64,000 nt of DNA from Petrotoga mexicana DSM 14811 (lineage in GTDB: Bacteria; Thermotogota; Thermotogae; Petrotogales; Petrotogaceae), in NCBI RefSeq assembly GCF_002895565.1, contig NZ_AZRN01000032.1, forward strand, positions 62,001-126,000, written 5' to 3'. How positions within the stretch are numbered: position 1 is the first letter of the stretch; each line of letters opens with the position of its first letter. A program made the translations under genes and the position numbers. The notes below the pieces were generated by a model. It saw nothing but the letters and a program-made list of their open reading frames with translations. It was not told the DNA's origin and ran no database searches. This document shows, piece after piece, positions 25,777 to 34,907 of the stretch.

Positions 25777-28700
25777 TTGAAACTCTTATCCCTAGAGATA
25801 GAGGGTTTTAAAAGTTTTGGCAGAAGAACATATTTTAATTTAGATAAAAATATTATCGCGATAATCGGTCCCAATGGATCGGGTAAATCTAACATTGTAG
25901 ACGCGATTAGATGGCTATTAGGAGAGCAATCTCAAAAACAGATGAGAATATCAGAAAAAAACGATGTATTGCACATAGGGAGCAATGGAAATGGGTCTTC
26001 CAACTATGCAAGAGTTTCGTTAGTAGTACAAAACGATGACAATGAAAAAATTAAGATCTCGAAAATATTAGAGAAAGACACACCCAACAGGTACTATATA
26101 AACAACAAAGTCGCCACGCTTAAAGAATTACAAAATATATTTAACAAAGGAACGGGGAAAAGTTTTTACTCGATTATTGGACAAGGCCAAATTGGTGAAA
26201 TAGTCAACTCCTCACCTGAAAATATTAGAGATATTGTGTTGGATGCTTCAAACATAGCTAAATACTTAGAAAAAAAAGAAGTATCGATCAATCTATTGAA
26301 TAAAACAACCGAAAATTTAGACAGAATCAACGATTTACTATTTGTCGTGGATAAAAGATTAAAATCTTTATCCATTAGGGCTGGAAGGGCAAAAAAATAC
26401 CTAGAATATCGCAAGGAAATTAAAAGAATAGGAAAAATGTATTTTGGTGCTTCTAAAATATCATTTCTAAAAAAGATAGAAAGATATCAAAAAGAAATAC
26501 AAGAAAATTCTCAAAGAATGAAATCTTTGCTATCAGAGCTTTTTGAAGTAGAACGAAGCTACAGAAATTTAAAAAGCGAAATAGAAGATACTGACAAACA
26601 ACTATCCATAAACGGAGACATGGTAGAAAACTACAGGCAAAGGGTTCAAACGATAGAAAATGAAAAAAACCAATTAACAGAAGAACTAAATGAGAACAAC
26701 TCTTCAATAATAAGCAAAGAGTGGGAAATGAACTCTTTAGAAGAAAAATTGGACAAACTTGAACAACAGTTAAAAGAACTCTCAAAAAACGAAAGAAATT
26801 TTAGAGAAATAGAAGAAAAAACCCAAAACAAAACCAACCTTATAAACGAAAAAAAGAACCGTATTATACAGGAAATAGAAAAACAAGAAGAAACGCTCAA
26901 AATGTTAGAATCCGAATTATCAAAGGCATCTCAAGAAAAAGAACGAAAAGAAACAGAACTAAAAAACCTCCAAACAACATACAGCAGTAACCAAGAAAGA
27001 ATTAACTTACTAAAAGATCAAATAAATAGCTTGAAAACAAAATTAGAAAATAACTCACAAAAAATGAAAGAAATAGAAGAACTACTCTCCCATTCAAAAG
27101 GGACTGAAATTCAATTAGAACAAAGGTTAAAAAAGAAATTCGATGAGTTAAAACAAACAGAAAACTCTTACAATACCCTTATATCAGAAATTGACTCTCT
27201 TCAACAAAATGAAAAGAATCTATTTTACACATATCAATCTTTAAACAGGCAGATCAACGAATACGAAGGATTCTCAACAACGATAAAAGAATTTTTCAAA
27301 GTCTTCAAAGATGACGATAACGTGGTGGATGTCGTTGCCAATTTAATTAACACAGAAGAAAGGTATGAAGAAGCGGTTTCGACAATAGCCAGCTCAAGAA
27401 TACAAAACATAGTAATAAAAAATTCTTCAAAGGCAAAAGAGTATTTGGATCTGGTAAAAAAGGGCAACAATGGAAAAATCACCCTTCTTCCACTTGATCT
27501 ATTAAGAACTAAAGTTCGATTACAAAAAAACTTCTTAAACGAACCGGGCACAATAGATTTTGTAATTAATTTAGTAAACTACAAACAAGAATATAGAAAG
27601 GTTATGGAATACGTTTTCTCTAATGCTTTGTTAGTTGATAATATTGAAACAGCTATAAAAATTTCAAAAATGAAGTATCCTGGAAATATTGTTACTCTCA
27701 GCGGAGAATTAGTCTACTCTTCTGGTGCCATAACCGGAGGAAAATCTAAATACGATCATTCTTCTACGGTACTTAAAAGAAAAAGGGAGATCTCTGAAAT
27801 AGAAGAAAAGCTAAAGCAAATCAGAGCTGTCCTTTCAAACAAGCAAGAGCTATACAACAAAGTAAAAGAAAAACTTAACCTTCAAAAAGAAGAGTTGGAA
27901 TCTATAAAAGACGAGTTAAGACAAGCAACACTCACGAAAAACTCACATGACCTAGACTACAAAAAAATCAAAGAAGAAACAAGCAATTTGCAAGAAAGTA
28001 TAACTCTCTACAACGAAAAATTAGCCAACTATGAAGAAAAAAACAAAACCCTTGATCAAGAGATACAATCATTAAAAATGGAAATAGAAAATAACTATCA
28101 AAATACTACCCAAACAACTAAAAAAATGCACGAAATCGAAGAAACCATCAAAGACAAAAGAACCTTACTCAATCAAATAGAAAAAGAGCTTATAGGCCAG
28201 GAAATGGAGTTAAAAAGCATAAAAGAAAAGTATGAATACTACAAAAATCAAAAGTTAGCAATTGAAAATGAACTAAAAGAAATAAAAATTAAACAGCAAA
28301 AAACAAAAGAATCCTTTGATAACTTAAAAGAAAAAAACGATAAAATAAACCAATCCATAAACGAACTCAATAAAGAAAAAGACTCCCTCAACAACGAAAT
28401 TTCAAAATTATTTGAACTGATGAAACAAAGTAGAACAGGCAAACATAACAAGGCTAAAGACTTGGAAAATTATGAAAACCGTATAGACAAATTAAAAACG
28501 GAAGTAAATACAATAAAACAAAAAAATCAAGAGATTGAATTTGAGATAAAAGAAGCCAACCACAACATACAATTCCTCAAAGAAAAAGCCCAAAACTTAG
28601 AAATTAACGAAGAAGAGTTCGAGTTAAAAGAATTATCCGAAAAAGACATAGAAGCCTTAGGGAACAAACAAAAAGAATTGGAAAGTTCATTAAAAAAACT

Positions 28701-29301
28701 TGGTTCTGTTGATTTAACTGTTTTAGACGAATACGAAGAAGTAGAAAAAGAATACCAAGAAAATCTAAAAAACAAAGAAGATATAATGAAATCAATAAAT
28801 TCTCTTAAACAAAGTATAAAAAATCTTGATGAAGAAGCTCAACGTCAATTCAACACATTTTTTAACAATCTCAACAAAGAATTCTCATACTTTATCTCAA
28901 AACTTTTTCCAAACGGATACGGTGAACTCAGGTTAATTGGTGAGGGCAAAGAGTTTGAAAAAGGGATCCAAATATCTGTAAAAAAAACTGGGATGAACTT
29001 TCAAAAACTCTCTCTCTTTTCAGGAGGGGAAAAAGCTCTCATAGCGATAGCTTTTCTCTTCTCACTCATGAATCTAAACCCGAGTCCTTTTTATATACTA
29101 GATGAAATCGATGCCCCTTTGGATGATCTAAATGCCGCAAAAATATCAGACTTAATATTAGAGAACTCTAAAAAGTCTCAATTTTTGATAATAACACACA
29201 ATAAGATAGTGATGGAAATTGCCGAGCTTTTTTACGGAATAACTATGAGAGAAGGAACTACGTACATAGTTCCCGTTGATTTCAAGGAGTTAGAACGATG
29301 A
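25777..29301 (+). CDS. smc: Chromosome segregation ATPase SMC
   Basis: This 1174-residue protein is the condensin ATPase. Walker A GPNGSGKSN is at residues 31-39 in the N-terminal head. Long coiled coils (about 165-500 and 660-1000) flank a hinge near 500-660 that includes TLSGELVYSSGAITGG. The C-terminal head has the signature LFSGGEKALIAIA and Walker B YILDEIDAPLDDLN. The start is TTG with GGGGGAG before it. It overlaps the MGMT gene by 4 bp. Confidence 0.97.
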   Translation: MKLLSLEIEGFKSFGRRTYFNLDKNIIAIIGPNGSGKSNIVDAIRWLLGEQSQKQMRISEKNDVLHIGSNGNGSSNYARVSLVVQNDDNEKIKISKILEKDTPNRYYINNKVATLKELQNIFNKGTGKSFYSIIGQGQIGEIVNSSPENIRDIVLDASNIAKYLEKKEVSINLLNKTTENLDRINDLLFVVDKRLKSLSIRAGRAKKYLEYRKEIKRIGKMYFGASKISFLKKIERYQKEIQENSQRMKSLLSELFEVERSYRNLKSEIEDTDKQLSINGDMVENYRQRVQTIENEKNQLTEELNENNSSIISKEWEMNSLEEKLDKLEQQLKELSKNERNFREIEEKTQNKTNLINEKKNRIIQEIEKQEETLKMLESELSKASQEKERKETELKNLQTTYSSNQERINLLKDQINSLKTKLENNSQKMKEIEELLSHSKGTEIQLEQRLKKKFDELKQTENSYNTLISEIDSLQQNEKNLFYTYQSLNRQINEYEGFSTTIKEFFKVFKDDDNVVDVVANLINTEERYEEAVSTIASSRIQNIVIKNSSKAKEYLDLVKKGNNGKITLLPLDLLRTKVRLQKNFLNEPGTIDFVINLVNYKQEYRKVMEYVFSNALLVDNIETAIKISKMKYPGNIVTLSGELVYSSGAITGGKSKYDHSSTVLKRKREISEIEEKLKQIRAVLSNKQELYNKVKEKLNLQKEELESIKDELRQATLTKNSHDLDYKKIKEETSNLQESITLYNEKLANYEEKNKTLDQEIQSLKMEIENNYQNTTQTTKKMHEIEETIKDKRTLLNQIEKELIGQEMELKSIKEKYEYYKNQKLAIENELKEIKIKQQKTKESFDNLKEKNDKINQSINELNKEKDSLNNEISKLFELMKQSRTGKHNKAKDLENYENRIDKLKTEVNTIKQKNQEIEFEIKEANHNIQFLKEKAQNLEINEEEFELKELSEKDIEALGNKQKELESSLKKLGSVDLTVLDEYEEVEKEYQENLKNKEDIMKSINSLKQSIKNLDEEAQRQFNTFFNNLNKEFSYFISKLFPNGYGELRLIGEGKEFEKGIQISVKKTGMNFQKLSLFSGGEKALIAIAFLFSLMNLNPSPFYILDEIDAPLDDLNAAKISDLILENSKKSQFLIITHNKIVMEIAELFYGITMREGTTYIVPVDFKELER

Positions 29302-29915
29302 AAGCCGTGTTAGGAACGCCTATTGGTAGTGTGATAATCTATGTAAAAAATGACAAGATAACCAAAATAAAACTAACCTTTCAAAAAGAAGGGTGGTCTG
29401 CAAGACAAGAGAATAAAGATTTCCCTTCCTTAGACGAGTGGTCTGCAAGACAAGAGAATAAAGACTTCCCTTCCTTAGAAGGGAGATCTGCAAGGCAAGA
29501 GAATAAAGACTTCCCTTCCTTAGAAGGGTGGGCTGCGGGGCGAAGGGGCGCTAATAAAAATGAGAATTATTACAACTCAAAAACAAAGAAACATTTTGAT
29601 ATAATATATGCATATCTATTCGGAGATCTCCACAAAATCCCAAAAGAAATATTCGATTTCCCAGGTGAAACAGCTTTTGCAAAAAAGGTCTATGAAACTT
29701 TGTATAACACAAAAAAAGGAAGTGTAATTACCTACAAAGAATTGGCATCAAAAGCTGGAAATCCAAAAGCTTACAGAGCGGTGGGAAATTTGATGAAGAA
29801 CAACCCTTTACCCATAATTATCCCATGCCACAGGGTAATAAAAAGCGATGGCAGTATAGGAAAGTTTAGTCCAAGTATCAAATGGAAAAAATATCTACTC
29901 GATTTAGAAAGATGA
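29298..29915 (+). CDS. ogt: Methylated-DNA-protein cysteine methyltransferase with repeat-derived insertion
   Basis: This 205-residue protein repairs O6-alkylguanine. The C-terminal domain is intact: GETAFAKKVYETL, GSVITYKELA, the acceptor Cys in IIPCHRVI (about residue 176), and GKFSPSIKWKKYLL. The N-terminal domain is broken after strand KLTFQKE. Residues about 32-83 are three 15-residue copies (SARQENKDFPSLE pattern) plus GWAAGRRGANK, encoded by three 45-bp units and a partial fourth of the intergenic repeat. Without them the protein would be about 155 residues, the usual length. The insertion keeps the frame. Whether the enzyme still folds is unknown. Confidence 0.9.
   Translation: MKAVLGTPIGSVIIYVKNDKITKIKLTFQKEGWSARQENKDFPSLDEWSARQENKDFPSLEGRSARQENKDFPSLEGWAAGRRGANKNENYYNSKTKKHFDIIYAYLFGDLHKIPKEIFDFPGETAFAKKVYETLYNTKKGSVITYKELASKAGNPKAYRAVGNLMKNNPLPIIIPCHRVIKSDGSIGKFSPSIKWKKYLLDLER
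29391..29558 (+). repeat. Three 45-bp repeat units plus a partial unit inside the MGMT gene
   Basis: Units run 29391-29435, 29436-29480, 29481-29525, with a fourth partial from 29526 that has the canonical G-run core and GCGCTAATAAA end. The first three have lost the G-runs (GGTCTGCAAGACAAGAG) but keep the TTCCCTTCCTTAGA part. All have a length divisible by three. Confidence 0.9.
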
Positions 29916-29918
29916 GAA

Positions 29919-30030
29919 ATGGGTGAAGGGTAAAGCTCCTTTTCCTTATGGGCGGGCTGCGGGGCGAAGGGGCGCAAATAAAGACTAGGCGGAGCTTACA
30001 TAAAAAAACCTAAAAATCATTTTACAAAAC
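29919..30030 (+). repeat. Repeat cluster 2 (ogt-pncB gap)
   Basis: A G-run unit at 29948-29973 is followed by an AGGC-GGA-GCTT small hairpin (29985-29995) and the AT-rich spacer that precedes the middle module in longer copies. It lies just upstream of pncB in the same orientation. Confidence 0.85.
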
Positions 30031-30091
30031 TAACAATCTATTTTTAGAAGCGCCACAAGACGGCGAAAAAATTTATCAGAAGGTGGAAAAA

Positions 30092-31399
30092 ATGGATTTA
30101 AACGAAACAAATAAAAGATTACATCCAAAGCTCTTCAAAGTACCCATCGACAAAATAAGAATGGGGTACTACACTGACAAGTACTTTACAAGGTATGTAG
30201 AAGTCCTAAAAAAAGACAAAAGAAAAGTAAATGTAACCTATCAATTTTTTCCAAGGGCGGATTGTGTAGTAGTTGGAATAGATGAAGCACTAGCTCTTTT
30301 AACTTATGGAACAGGTTACTACAAAGATGAAGAAAAGGCAAAAGAGATTTTTGATGAAATTTTAACCATAGAAAGAGCAATACAAGACGCCTCTACACGA
30401 ATGGACAAAGAAGAACTTCTAAATTGTACAAATAAAAAATGGGACCTTAGGATGCTACTAAACAGTTTATGGGTAGATAAATGGGACGAGATAGAAGTAC
30501 TTGCTTTGAACGATGGAGACGAAGCAAAGAATATGGAGCCCGTGTTCGTAATCAAGGGTAATCCTGCTTTTTTTGGACATCTGGAAACACTTCTTTTAGG
30601 GGTAATGGCAAGGGCTTCCAGCACGGCTACCGCTGTAAAAAAAGTTGTCAACGCTGCTAAAGGAAAACCGATTTTGTTTTTTAGCGCAAGATTCGACCAT
30701 TTTTGGGTTCAAACAACTGATGGTTATGCAGCCTTGAAAGCTGGAGCCTTTGGAGTATCTACCGATGCAAATGCTGATTATTGGGGAGTTGAATCTCTCG
30801 GAACCATACCCCATGCTTTAATTGCCGCTTACAATGGAAACACCTCGGACGCAGCTATAGCTTTTAACAAATATATAGATGGTCATGTAAATAGAATGGT
30901 GTTAGTAGACTGGGACAACGACGTTATTGGAACTACCATCAAAGTAGCAGAAGAGTTTTATGAATACATATACGGTGAAAAACCCAATATTGACAAGGGA
31001 GATTTGTCCAATATAATTGGTGAAGGAAAAGACAAAATTTGGGCCGTTAGATTTGACACATCTGGATCCTTAAGAGATAAATCTGTCATTCCAAAAGACA
31101 AATCATCTTTAGGAGTTAACCCTGAGATGGTATGGCGGGCGAGAAGAAAATTCGATGAACTAGGAATGAACAATTTAAAAATAATGGTCTCAGGAGGGTT
31201 CAACCAAGAAAAAATCGATTTATTTGAAACCCTTGAAGTCCCCGTAGATCTATACGGTGTAGGATCATCGTTGCTGAAACAAAAAATCGACTTCACAGCA
31301 GATATAGTAGAAGTCGATGGTAAACCCTGTGCAAAGGTAGGAAGAAAAAAAGGAGACTTCTCACGACTAAAAGTCGTCGAAAGAAATTACTGGGAATAA
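30092..31399 (+). CDS. pncB: Nicotinate phosphoribosyltransferase
   Basis: This enzyme of about 435 residues converts nicotinate and PRPP to NaMN in NAD salvage. Marks are the N-terminal DKIRMGYYTDKYFTR, KPILFFSARFDHFW, AFGVSTDAN, and the phosphate-site segments MVLVDWDND, RFDTSGSLRDKS and MVSGGFNQEKI. The Cys-containing PCAKVGRKKGDFSR ends the protein. The ATG at 30092 has AGAAGGTG before it; a GTG at 30083 is inside that site. It stands with nadK (20.0 kb) as the second NAD-metabolism gene of the window. Confidence 0.9.
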   Translation: MDLNETNKRLHPKLFKVPIDKIRMGYYTDKYFTRYVEVLKKDKRKVNVTYQFFPRADCVVVGIDEALALLTYGTGYYKDEEKAKEIFDEILTIERAIQDASTRMDKEELLNCTNKKWDLRMLLNSLWVDKWDEIEVLALNDGDEAKNMEPVFVIKGNPAFFGHLETLLLGVMARASSTATAVKKVVNAAKGKPILFFSARFDHFWVQTTDGYAALKAGAFGVSTDANADYWGVESLGTIPHALIAAYNGNTSDAAIAFNKYIDGHVNRMVLVDWDNDVIGTTIKVAEEFYEYIYGEKPNIDKGDLSNIIGEGKDKIWAVRFDTSGSLRDKSVIPKDKSSLGVNPEMVWRARRKFDELGMNNLKIMVSGGFNQEKIDLFETLEVPVDLYGVGSSLLKQKIDFTADIVEVDGKPCAKVGRKKGDFSRLKVVERNYWE

Positions 31400-31414
31400 T
31401 AATGGAGGTATACT

Positions 31415-32038
31415 ATGTTTTCAATGACTCTCTTTTTAAGTCATTTTGTATCTGATTTTGCCTTTACCAACGTTTATTCTGATAAATTCTTGGAAAAGTC
31501 AAGTTATTACAAACATCTAATCTGGGTCTTAGTGGTTTTTTTGGCTTTCAATTTTGATATGTTAACGGGATGGATGCTTTTAATAGTTTCACTCTCCGTC
31601 CTCCTACACATAGGTATAGACTTACTAAGAATAAAAAACCAAAACACCAACATCTACTTTGAAATCATATTTTTAGGGGCCTTTTTGATCTGGTCATACC
31701 TATTCAGAAACTTTTTCCAAGATTCTTTCTTATCTAACGTCTTTCAGTTCTATATTGTAGGAATGATCGTAGCAACAAGTTTTGGAAGCTTCTTATTCAG
31801 AACTTTCAACCTATTTGAAAAAGAAAAAAAAGACACAATCGGTGCATCGGAAAGGTTAGCGATATTCATTTTTATGATGGCTCAAAACTACCTTTGGTCC
31901 ATTATAGCAGTAGGCGCCGGATTAGCATACAAACTTATCTTTGTAAAAGAAAAAAATATAAAAGAGCTAATCTTATCGCCAACCTATGCAATATTAGTTT
32001 CCTTATTTTGGTATTTACTAATGCAAAATATATTCTAG
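31415..32038 (+). CDS. DUF3307-like membrane protein
   Basis: This 207-residue integral membrane protein has about five hydrophobic segments. The start (SMTLFLSHFVSDFAFTN) and KHLIWVLVVF fit the DUF3307 pattern, with His and Asp conserved in the first helix and a second HIGIDLLRIK motif. Function is unknown. GGAGG precedes the ATG and the gene lies 15 bp after pncB and 15 bp before the next gene, so the three probably share a transcript. Confidence 0.65.
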   Translation: MFSMTLFLSHFVSDFAFTNVYSDKFLEKSSYYKHLIWVLVVFLAFNFDMLTGWMLLIVSLSVLLHIGIDLLRIKNQNTNIYFEIIFLGAFLIWSYLFRNFFQDSFLSNVFQFYIVGMIVATSFGSFLFRTFNLFEKEKKDTIGASERLAIFIFMMAQNYLWSIIAVGAGLAYKLIFVKEKNIKELILSPTYAILVSLFWYLLMQNIF

Positions 32039-32053
32039 GAAGGCTGAAAATTC

Positions 32054-32995
32054 ATGAAAGAAAGAAAAAGAGACGTATACTACTGGCAAGAAAGAACGAT
32101 CTTAAAAAATCTAAATATAGAATGGCAAGAGCATGCTATATTTAAATTCATAGACAAACAAGGAATTCAGGGGGTTGGGGCAGCTACCCCCAATTACTAT
32201 TTTGGCGAGACATTTAAAACTACCATGGCGATATTGGAATTAATTAGAGATCTATTTGAAATGGAAGATGATATTGAAAACCTACCCAACATCGAAGAAA
32301 AATTCAATGAAAAGATAAAAAGAGACAACTCTTCAAAAACCGCTGTTTTTTTAGCGATCTTTGACTACCTAACAAACAAATACAATTACGATCCAGCAAA
32401 ATTGCTCTTCCCGACTAAAAAAAGTATCTCGCAGGAATCTCTCTTTAGAATTTTTTGGAAAAAAGACATTAATATATTTGACTTACTTCCAGAAATTCAA
32501 AAAGATGAAAAAATTATAAAAATAGAGTTCTTAGAAAAACCGTTGCTCACAGAGTTTGAAAAAATATTGAAACTCTTCAAAGGTAAAAAACTATGGATTG
32601 ACCTGAGAGGTTTATTCTCCCACCATGAAATCAGACAAATTCTAAAACTCTTGAAAACCTCTGAAACTATTGCTTTAGAACAACCAACCCCGAAGTATAA
32701 AGAAAATACTTTAAGCAATCTACAAATAAACTACCCAATTTTTTGGGATGAATCCATCGAACAACCTGAGGATATTATCAGAGTATCAAATATTGCTTCA
32801 GGAGTCGTTTTAGACATCACCAAAGTTGGTGGACTAACCAACTTAAAAAAACACTACGACCTAGCCAATATCCTCAACTTGGAAACAGTCATCTCCACAA
32901 GAATAGAACACTCCATAAATCTAAACTGGTCTAACAAAATAAAAAACGCATTCGATATAATAGATTTGAATATAGATCATTATATTGTGATATAA
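32054..32995 (+). CDS. Degenerate enolase-superfamily protein
   Basis: This 313-residue protein has the order of muconate-lactonising enzymes. GIQGVGAATPNYYFGE fits the N-terminal capping domain. In the barrel, LWIDLRG, ALEQPTP and FWDESIEQPED line up with the three metal ligands of the dipeptide epimerase at 9.8 kb, and VVLDITKVGGLT with its NIKLMKSGGL. The second Lys of the KxK pair seems to be Glu (IIKIEF), and the catalytic Lys before the last Gly pair appears to be Asp. This would leave a metal site without the acid/base lysines. It may be a non-catalytic paralogue or have a different reaction; the alignment is by eye. Confidence 0.55.
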   Translation: MKERKRDVYYWQERTILKNLNIEWQEHAIFKFIDKQGIQGVGAATPNYYFGETFKTTMAILELIRDLFEMEDDIENLPNIEEKFNEKIKRDNSSKTAVFLAIFDYLTNKYNYDPAKLLFPTKKSISQESLFRIFWKKDINIFDLLPEIQKDEKIIKIEFLEKPLLTEFEKILKLFKGKKLWIDLRGLFSHHEIRQILKLLKTSETIALEQPTPKYKENTLSNLQINYPIFWDESIEQPEDIIRVSNIASGVVLDITKVGGLTNLKKHYDLANILNLETVISTRIEHSINLNWSNKIKNAFDIIDLNIDHYIVI

Positions 32996-33006
32996 TATAC
33001 CGACTG

Positions 33007-33058
33007 GTAATATACTGGTGAGTATATTACTGGACAGTATATTACTAGCAAGTATATA
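33007..33058 (+). promoter_or_regulatory. Iteron-like repeats and palindrome upstream of the ATPase gene
   Basis: Perfect inverted repeat GTAATATACT-GGTG-AGTATATTAC (33007-33030). The right arm AGTATATTA recurs at 33036 and (AGTATATA) 33051, exactly 15 bp apart each time. The block is in a gap of 138 bp just ahead of the gene at 33134, so it is probably a regulator binding site. Confidence 0.6.
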
Positions 33059-33102
33059 AAGGTGGTGTGTCGTGTACTTTTATTCTAGAGAAAAAATTAG
33101 AT

Positions 33103-33131
33103 GGATGGGAAGCTAGGCAAAGGGGCGCTAT
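33103..33131 (+). repeat. Degenerate single repeat unit abutting an ATG
   Basis: A decayed copy of the G-run unit, ending AAAGGGGCGCTATAA, lies directly before ATG 33134. Its AAAGGGG is the only Shine-Dalgarno-like sequence for that gene. Confidence 0.65.
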
Positions 33132-33133
33132 AA

Positions 33134-34504
33134 ATGAATTTTTATGACAGAAAAAAAGAATTAGAGGCTCTTAACAAAATCCTAAATACTGAAGAAAAAA
33201 GATTCACCGTTTTATACGGAAGGAGAAGAATAGGCAAGACTTCTCTCATTAAAAAAGTCTATGAAAATCGTGACAATTTTTTATATTTTTTTGTTGAAGT
33301 AAAAAGAGAAGAGGCACTGTTAAAAGAGCTGAGTCTTCTTGTTTCAAAGGCAATTTATACAAATTGGTACGACCTTTTTACAGATCTTTTCGAAAGATTT
33401 GATCATATAATTTTTGATGAATTTCAAAATTTCTTTTTGGTAAATAGCGATATACTTTATACTCTGCAACATGCATGGGATGATACAAAACACAACACAA
33501 AGCTAACAGTTTTGGGCTCATACACCGGACTCATCAAAAAAATATTTATGGAAGAAAAAATGCCCTTATTTGGAAGGGTAAATAACTTTATTAATCTAAA
33601 AAAGTTCAATTTAAAAAGCGGGCTAGAGATGTTATTTGACTTTGGCTACGATACTGAAGAAGCTTTAGAAATCTACAGTATTGTAGGTGGTGTACCTAAA
33701 TATTTGTGGGGCTTTAAAGACAAAGATAATTTAAAAAACAAGATATACGAGCTATTCATCACCGATTTTTCACCTTTCAAAGAAGAATCTAAAAACATTT
33801 TAATTTTGGAATTTGGCTCTGAACATAGATCCTATTTTTCAATATTGGAAGCAATCGGCGGAGGAAATAAAACCCTTAAGGAGATTGAAGATATTTCAAA
33901 AATCCCTTCTACTTCGCTTTCAAAATATTTAAACGAATTAGTGAATAATTATGAAATTCTAAAAAAAGAAAACAGTATATTAGATAGAAAAAGTAGAAAC
34001 GCAAGGTATTATATAAACGATGAATTTTTTGACTTTTACTTTAACCTTTTAAGTAGATACCTTTCAGAAATAGAATTCAACCCTAAAAGCGCTTTAGAAA
34101 AAATATACCAACAATTGCCCACTCATATTGGTCATCAGTTTGAAAATATATGTATACAATTTTTAAAAGAAAAACCCAATTATCCCGGTTTTCTCATTAA
34201 TAATATAGGAAAAAGCTGGGGAAAGGTTCCATATTCGAAAAACCTCTCATATGATATAGACATAGTAGCATATAACGACGACAACATCCTCTTCGGTGAA
34301 TGCAAGTGGACTAATAAAAAGATGGGAATAAAAGATTTGGAGACACTGAAACTGAGAAGTAACTATGTAAACTTTGGAAACAAGCGAACAAAATACATCC
34401 TCTTTTCCAAATCTGGTTTTACACCAGAGTTACTCAAATTTCAAACTGACGACTTGTTTCTTCTAACTCCTGATAAAATGGTATCCGAGTTATTTAAAGA
34501 TTAG
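33134..34504 (+). CDS. ATPase_2 / DUF234 protein with PD-(D/E)xK-like C-terminal domain
   Basis: This 456-residue protein resembles the archaeal-type AAA ATPases common in thermophiles. Walker A is GRRRIGKTSL (residues 29-38), Walker B HIIFDEFQNF (about 93-102), and a helical lid is followed by a winged helix (TLKEIEDISKIPSTSLSKYL). The C-terminal DUF234 region has DIDIVAYNDDNILFGECKW (about 374-392), which fits the D...ExK core of restriction-like nucleases. Function is unknown; links to mobile DNA or defence have been suggested for the family. It lies after an iteron-like block and uses a repeat unit as ribosome site. Confidence 0.82.
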   Translation: MNFYDRKKELEALNKILNTEEKRFTVLYGRRRIGKTSLIKKVYENRDNFLYFFVEVKREEALLKELSLLVSKAIYTNWYDLFTDLFERFDHIIFDEFQNFFLVNSDILYTLQHAWDDTKHNTKLTVLGSYTGLIKKIFMEEKMPLFGRVNNFINLKKFNLKSGLEMLFDFGYDTEEALEIYSIVGGVPKYLWGFKDKDNLKNKIYELFITDFSPFKEESKNILILEFGSEHRSYFSILEAIGGGNKTLKEIEDISKIPSTSLSKYLNELVNNYEILKKENSILDRKSRNARYYINDEFFDFYFNLLSRYLSEIEFNPKSALEKIYQQLPTHIGHQFENICIQFLKEKPNYPGFLINNIGKSWGKVPYSKNLSYDIDIVAYNDDNILFGECKWTNKKMGIKDLETLKLRSNYVNFGNKRTKYILFSKSGFTPELLKFQTDDLFLLTPDKMVSELFKD

Positions 34505-34571
34505 TTGATCTTATGATTCATATGCTCAATTTTGGGTTCTATCTTCTTATAGTATTTCTGATGCTTTTTTA

Positions 34572-34597
34572 GCCACCCTTCGCTCCACAGTCTGCAC
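34572..34597 (-). repeat. Degenerate inverted repeat unit in the 34.5-35.07 kb gap
   Basis: AGCCACCCTTCGCTCCACAG reads on the minus strand as a decayed G-run unit. Otherwise 34505-34790 holds two short overlapping open frames with no recognisable protein and no ribosome site; I do not call a gene there. Confidence 0.45.
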
Positions 34598-34796
34598 AAA
34601 AGGAATGAAAAAAGTATTACTCTACAACCCCACATCAAAACCGTCAAAGAAATTTTCCCCTCTTGGTTCAGCAGCTTGCTCCTTAAAAATTGGAAAATTT
34701 TACTCAGTAACTCCTCTAAGCGAAGCATTTATCTCTCCCCCTCCCCTCGACTCATTCAAAAGATATAAACTATTAATCAAAATTTCAAATAAAAAC

Positions 34797-34873
34797 TTGA
34801 TATTTCAAAAAAGGATAGTATACTAACTATTAGTATGCTAATAGTTAGTAAGTTAATTATTAGCATACTAATA
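34797..34873 (+). promoter_or_regulatory. Promoter overlapped by two MarR-type operators
   Basis: TTGATA (34797-34802), 16 bp, TATACT (34819-34824). The -10 overlaps a perfect 13-bp inverted repeat (34821-34833 / 34838-34850, core TATTAG-TATG-CTAATA). A second palindrome, TATTAG-CATA-CTAATA, at 34858-34873 has the reverse-complement sequence of the first core, centred 30 bp away. The MarR regulator encoded downstream is the natural binder, giving autorepression of the exporter operon. The leader to the marR start would be about 235 nt. Confidence 0.65.
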
Positions 34874-34907
34874 GAAGATTGACGCAGCCTTTGAGACTAT
34901 AGATCTT

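Noticed and set aside
34501-34728. Minus-strand frame of 75 codons in the 34.5-35.07 kb gap
   Set aside because: No ribosome site and no family; it partly reads a decayed inverted repeat unit.
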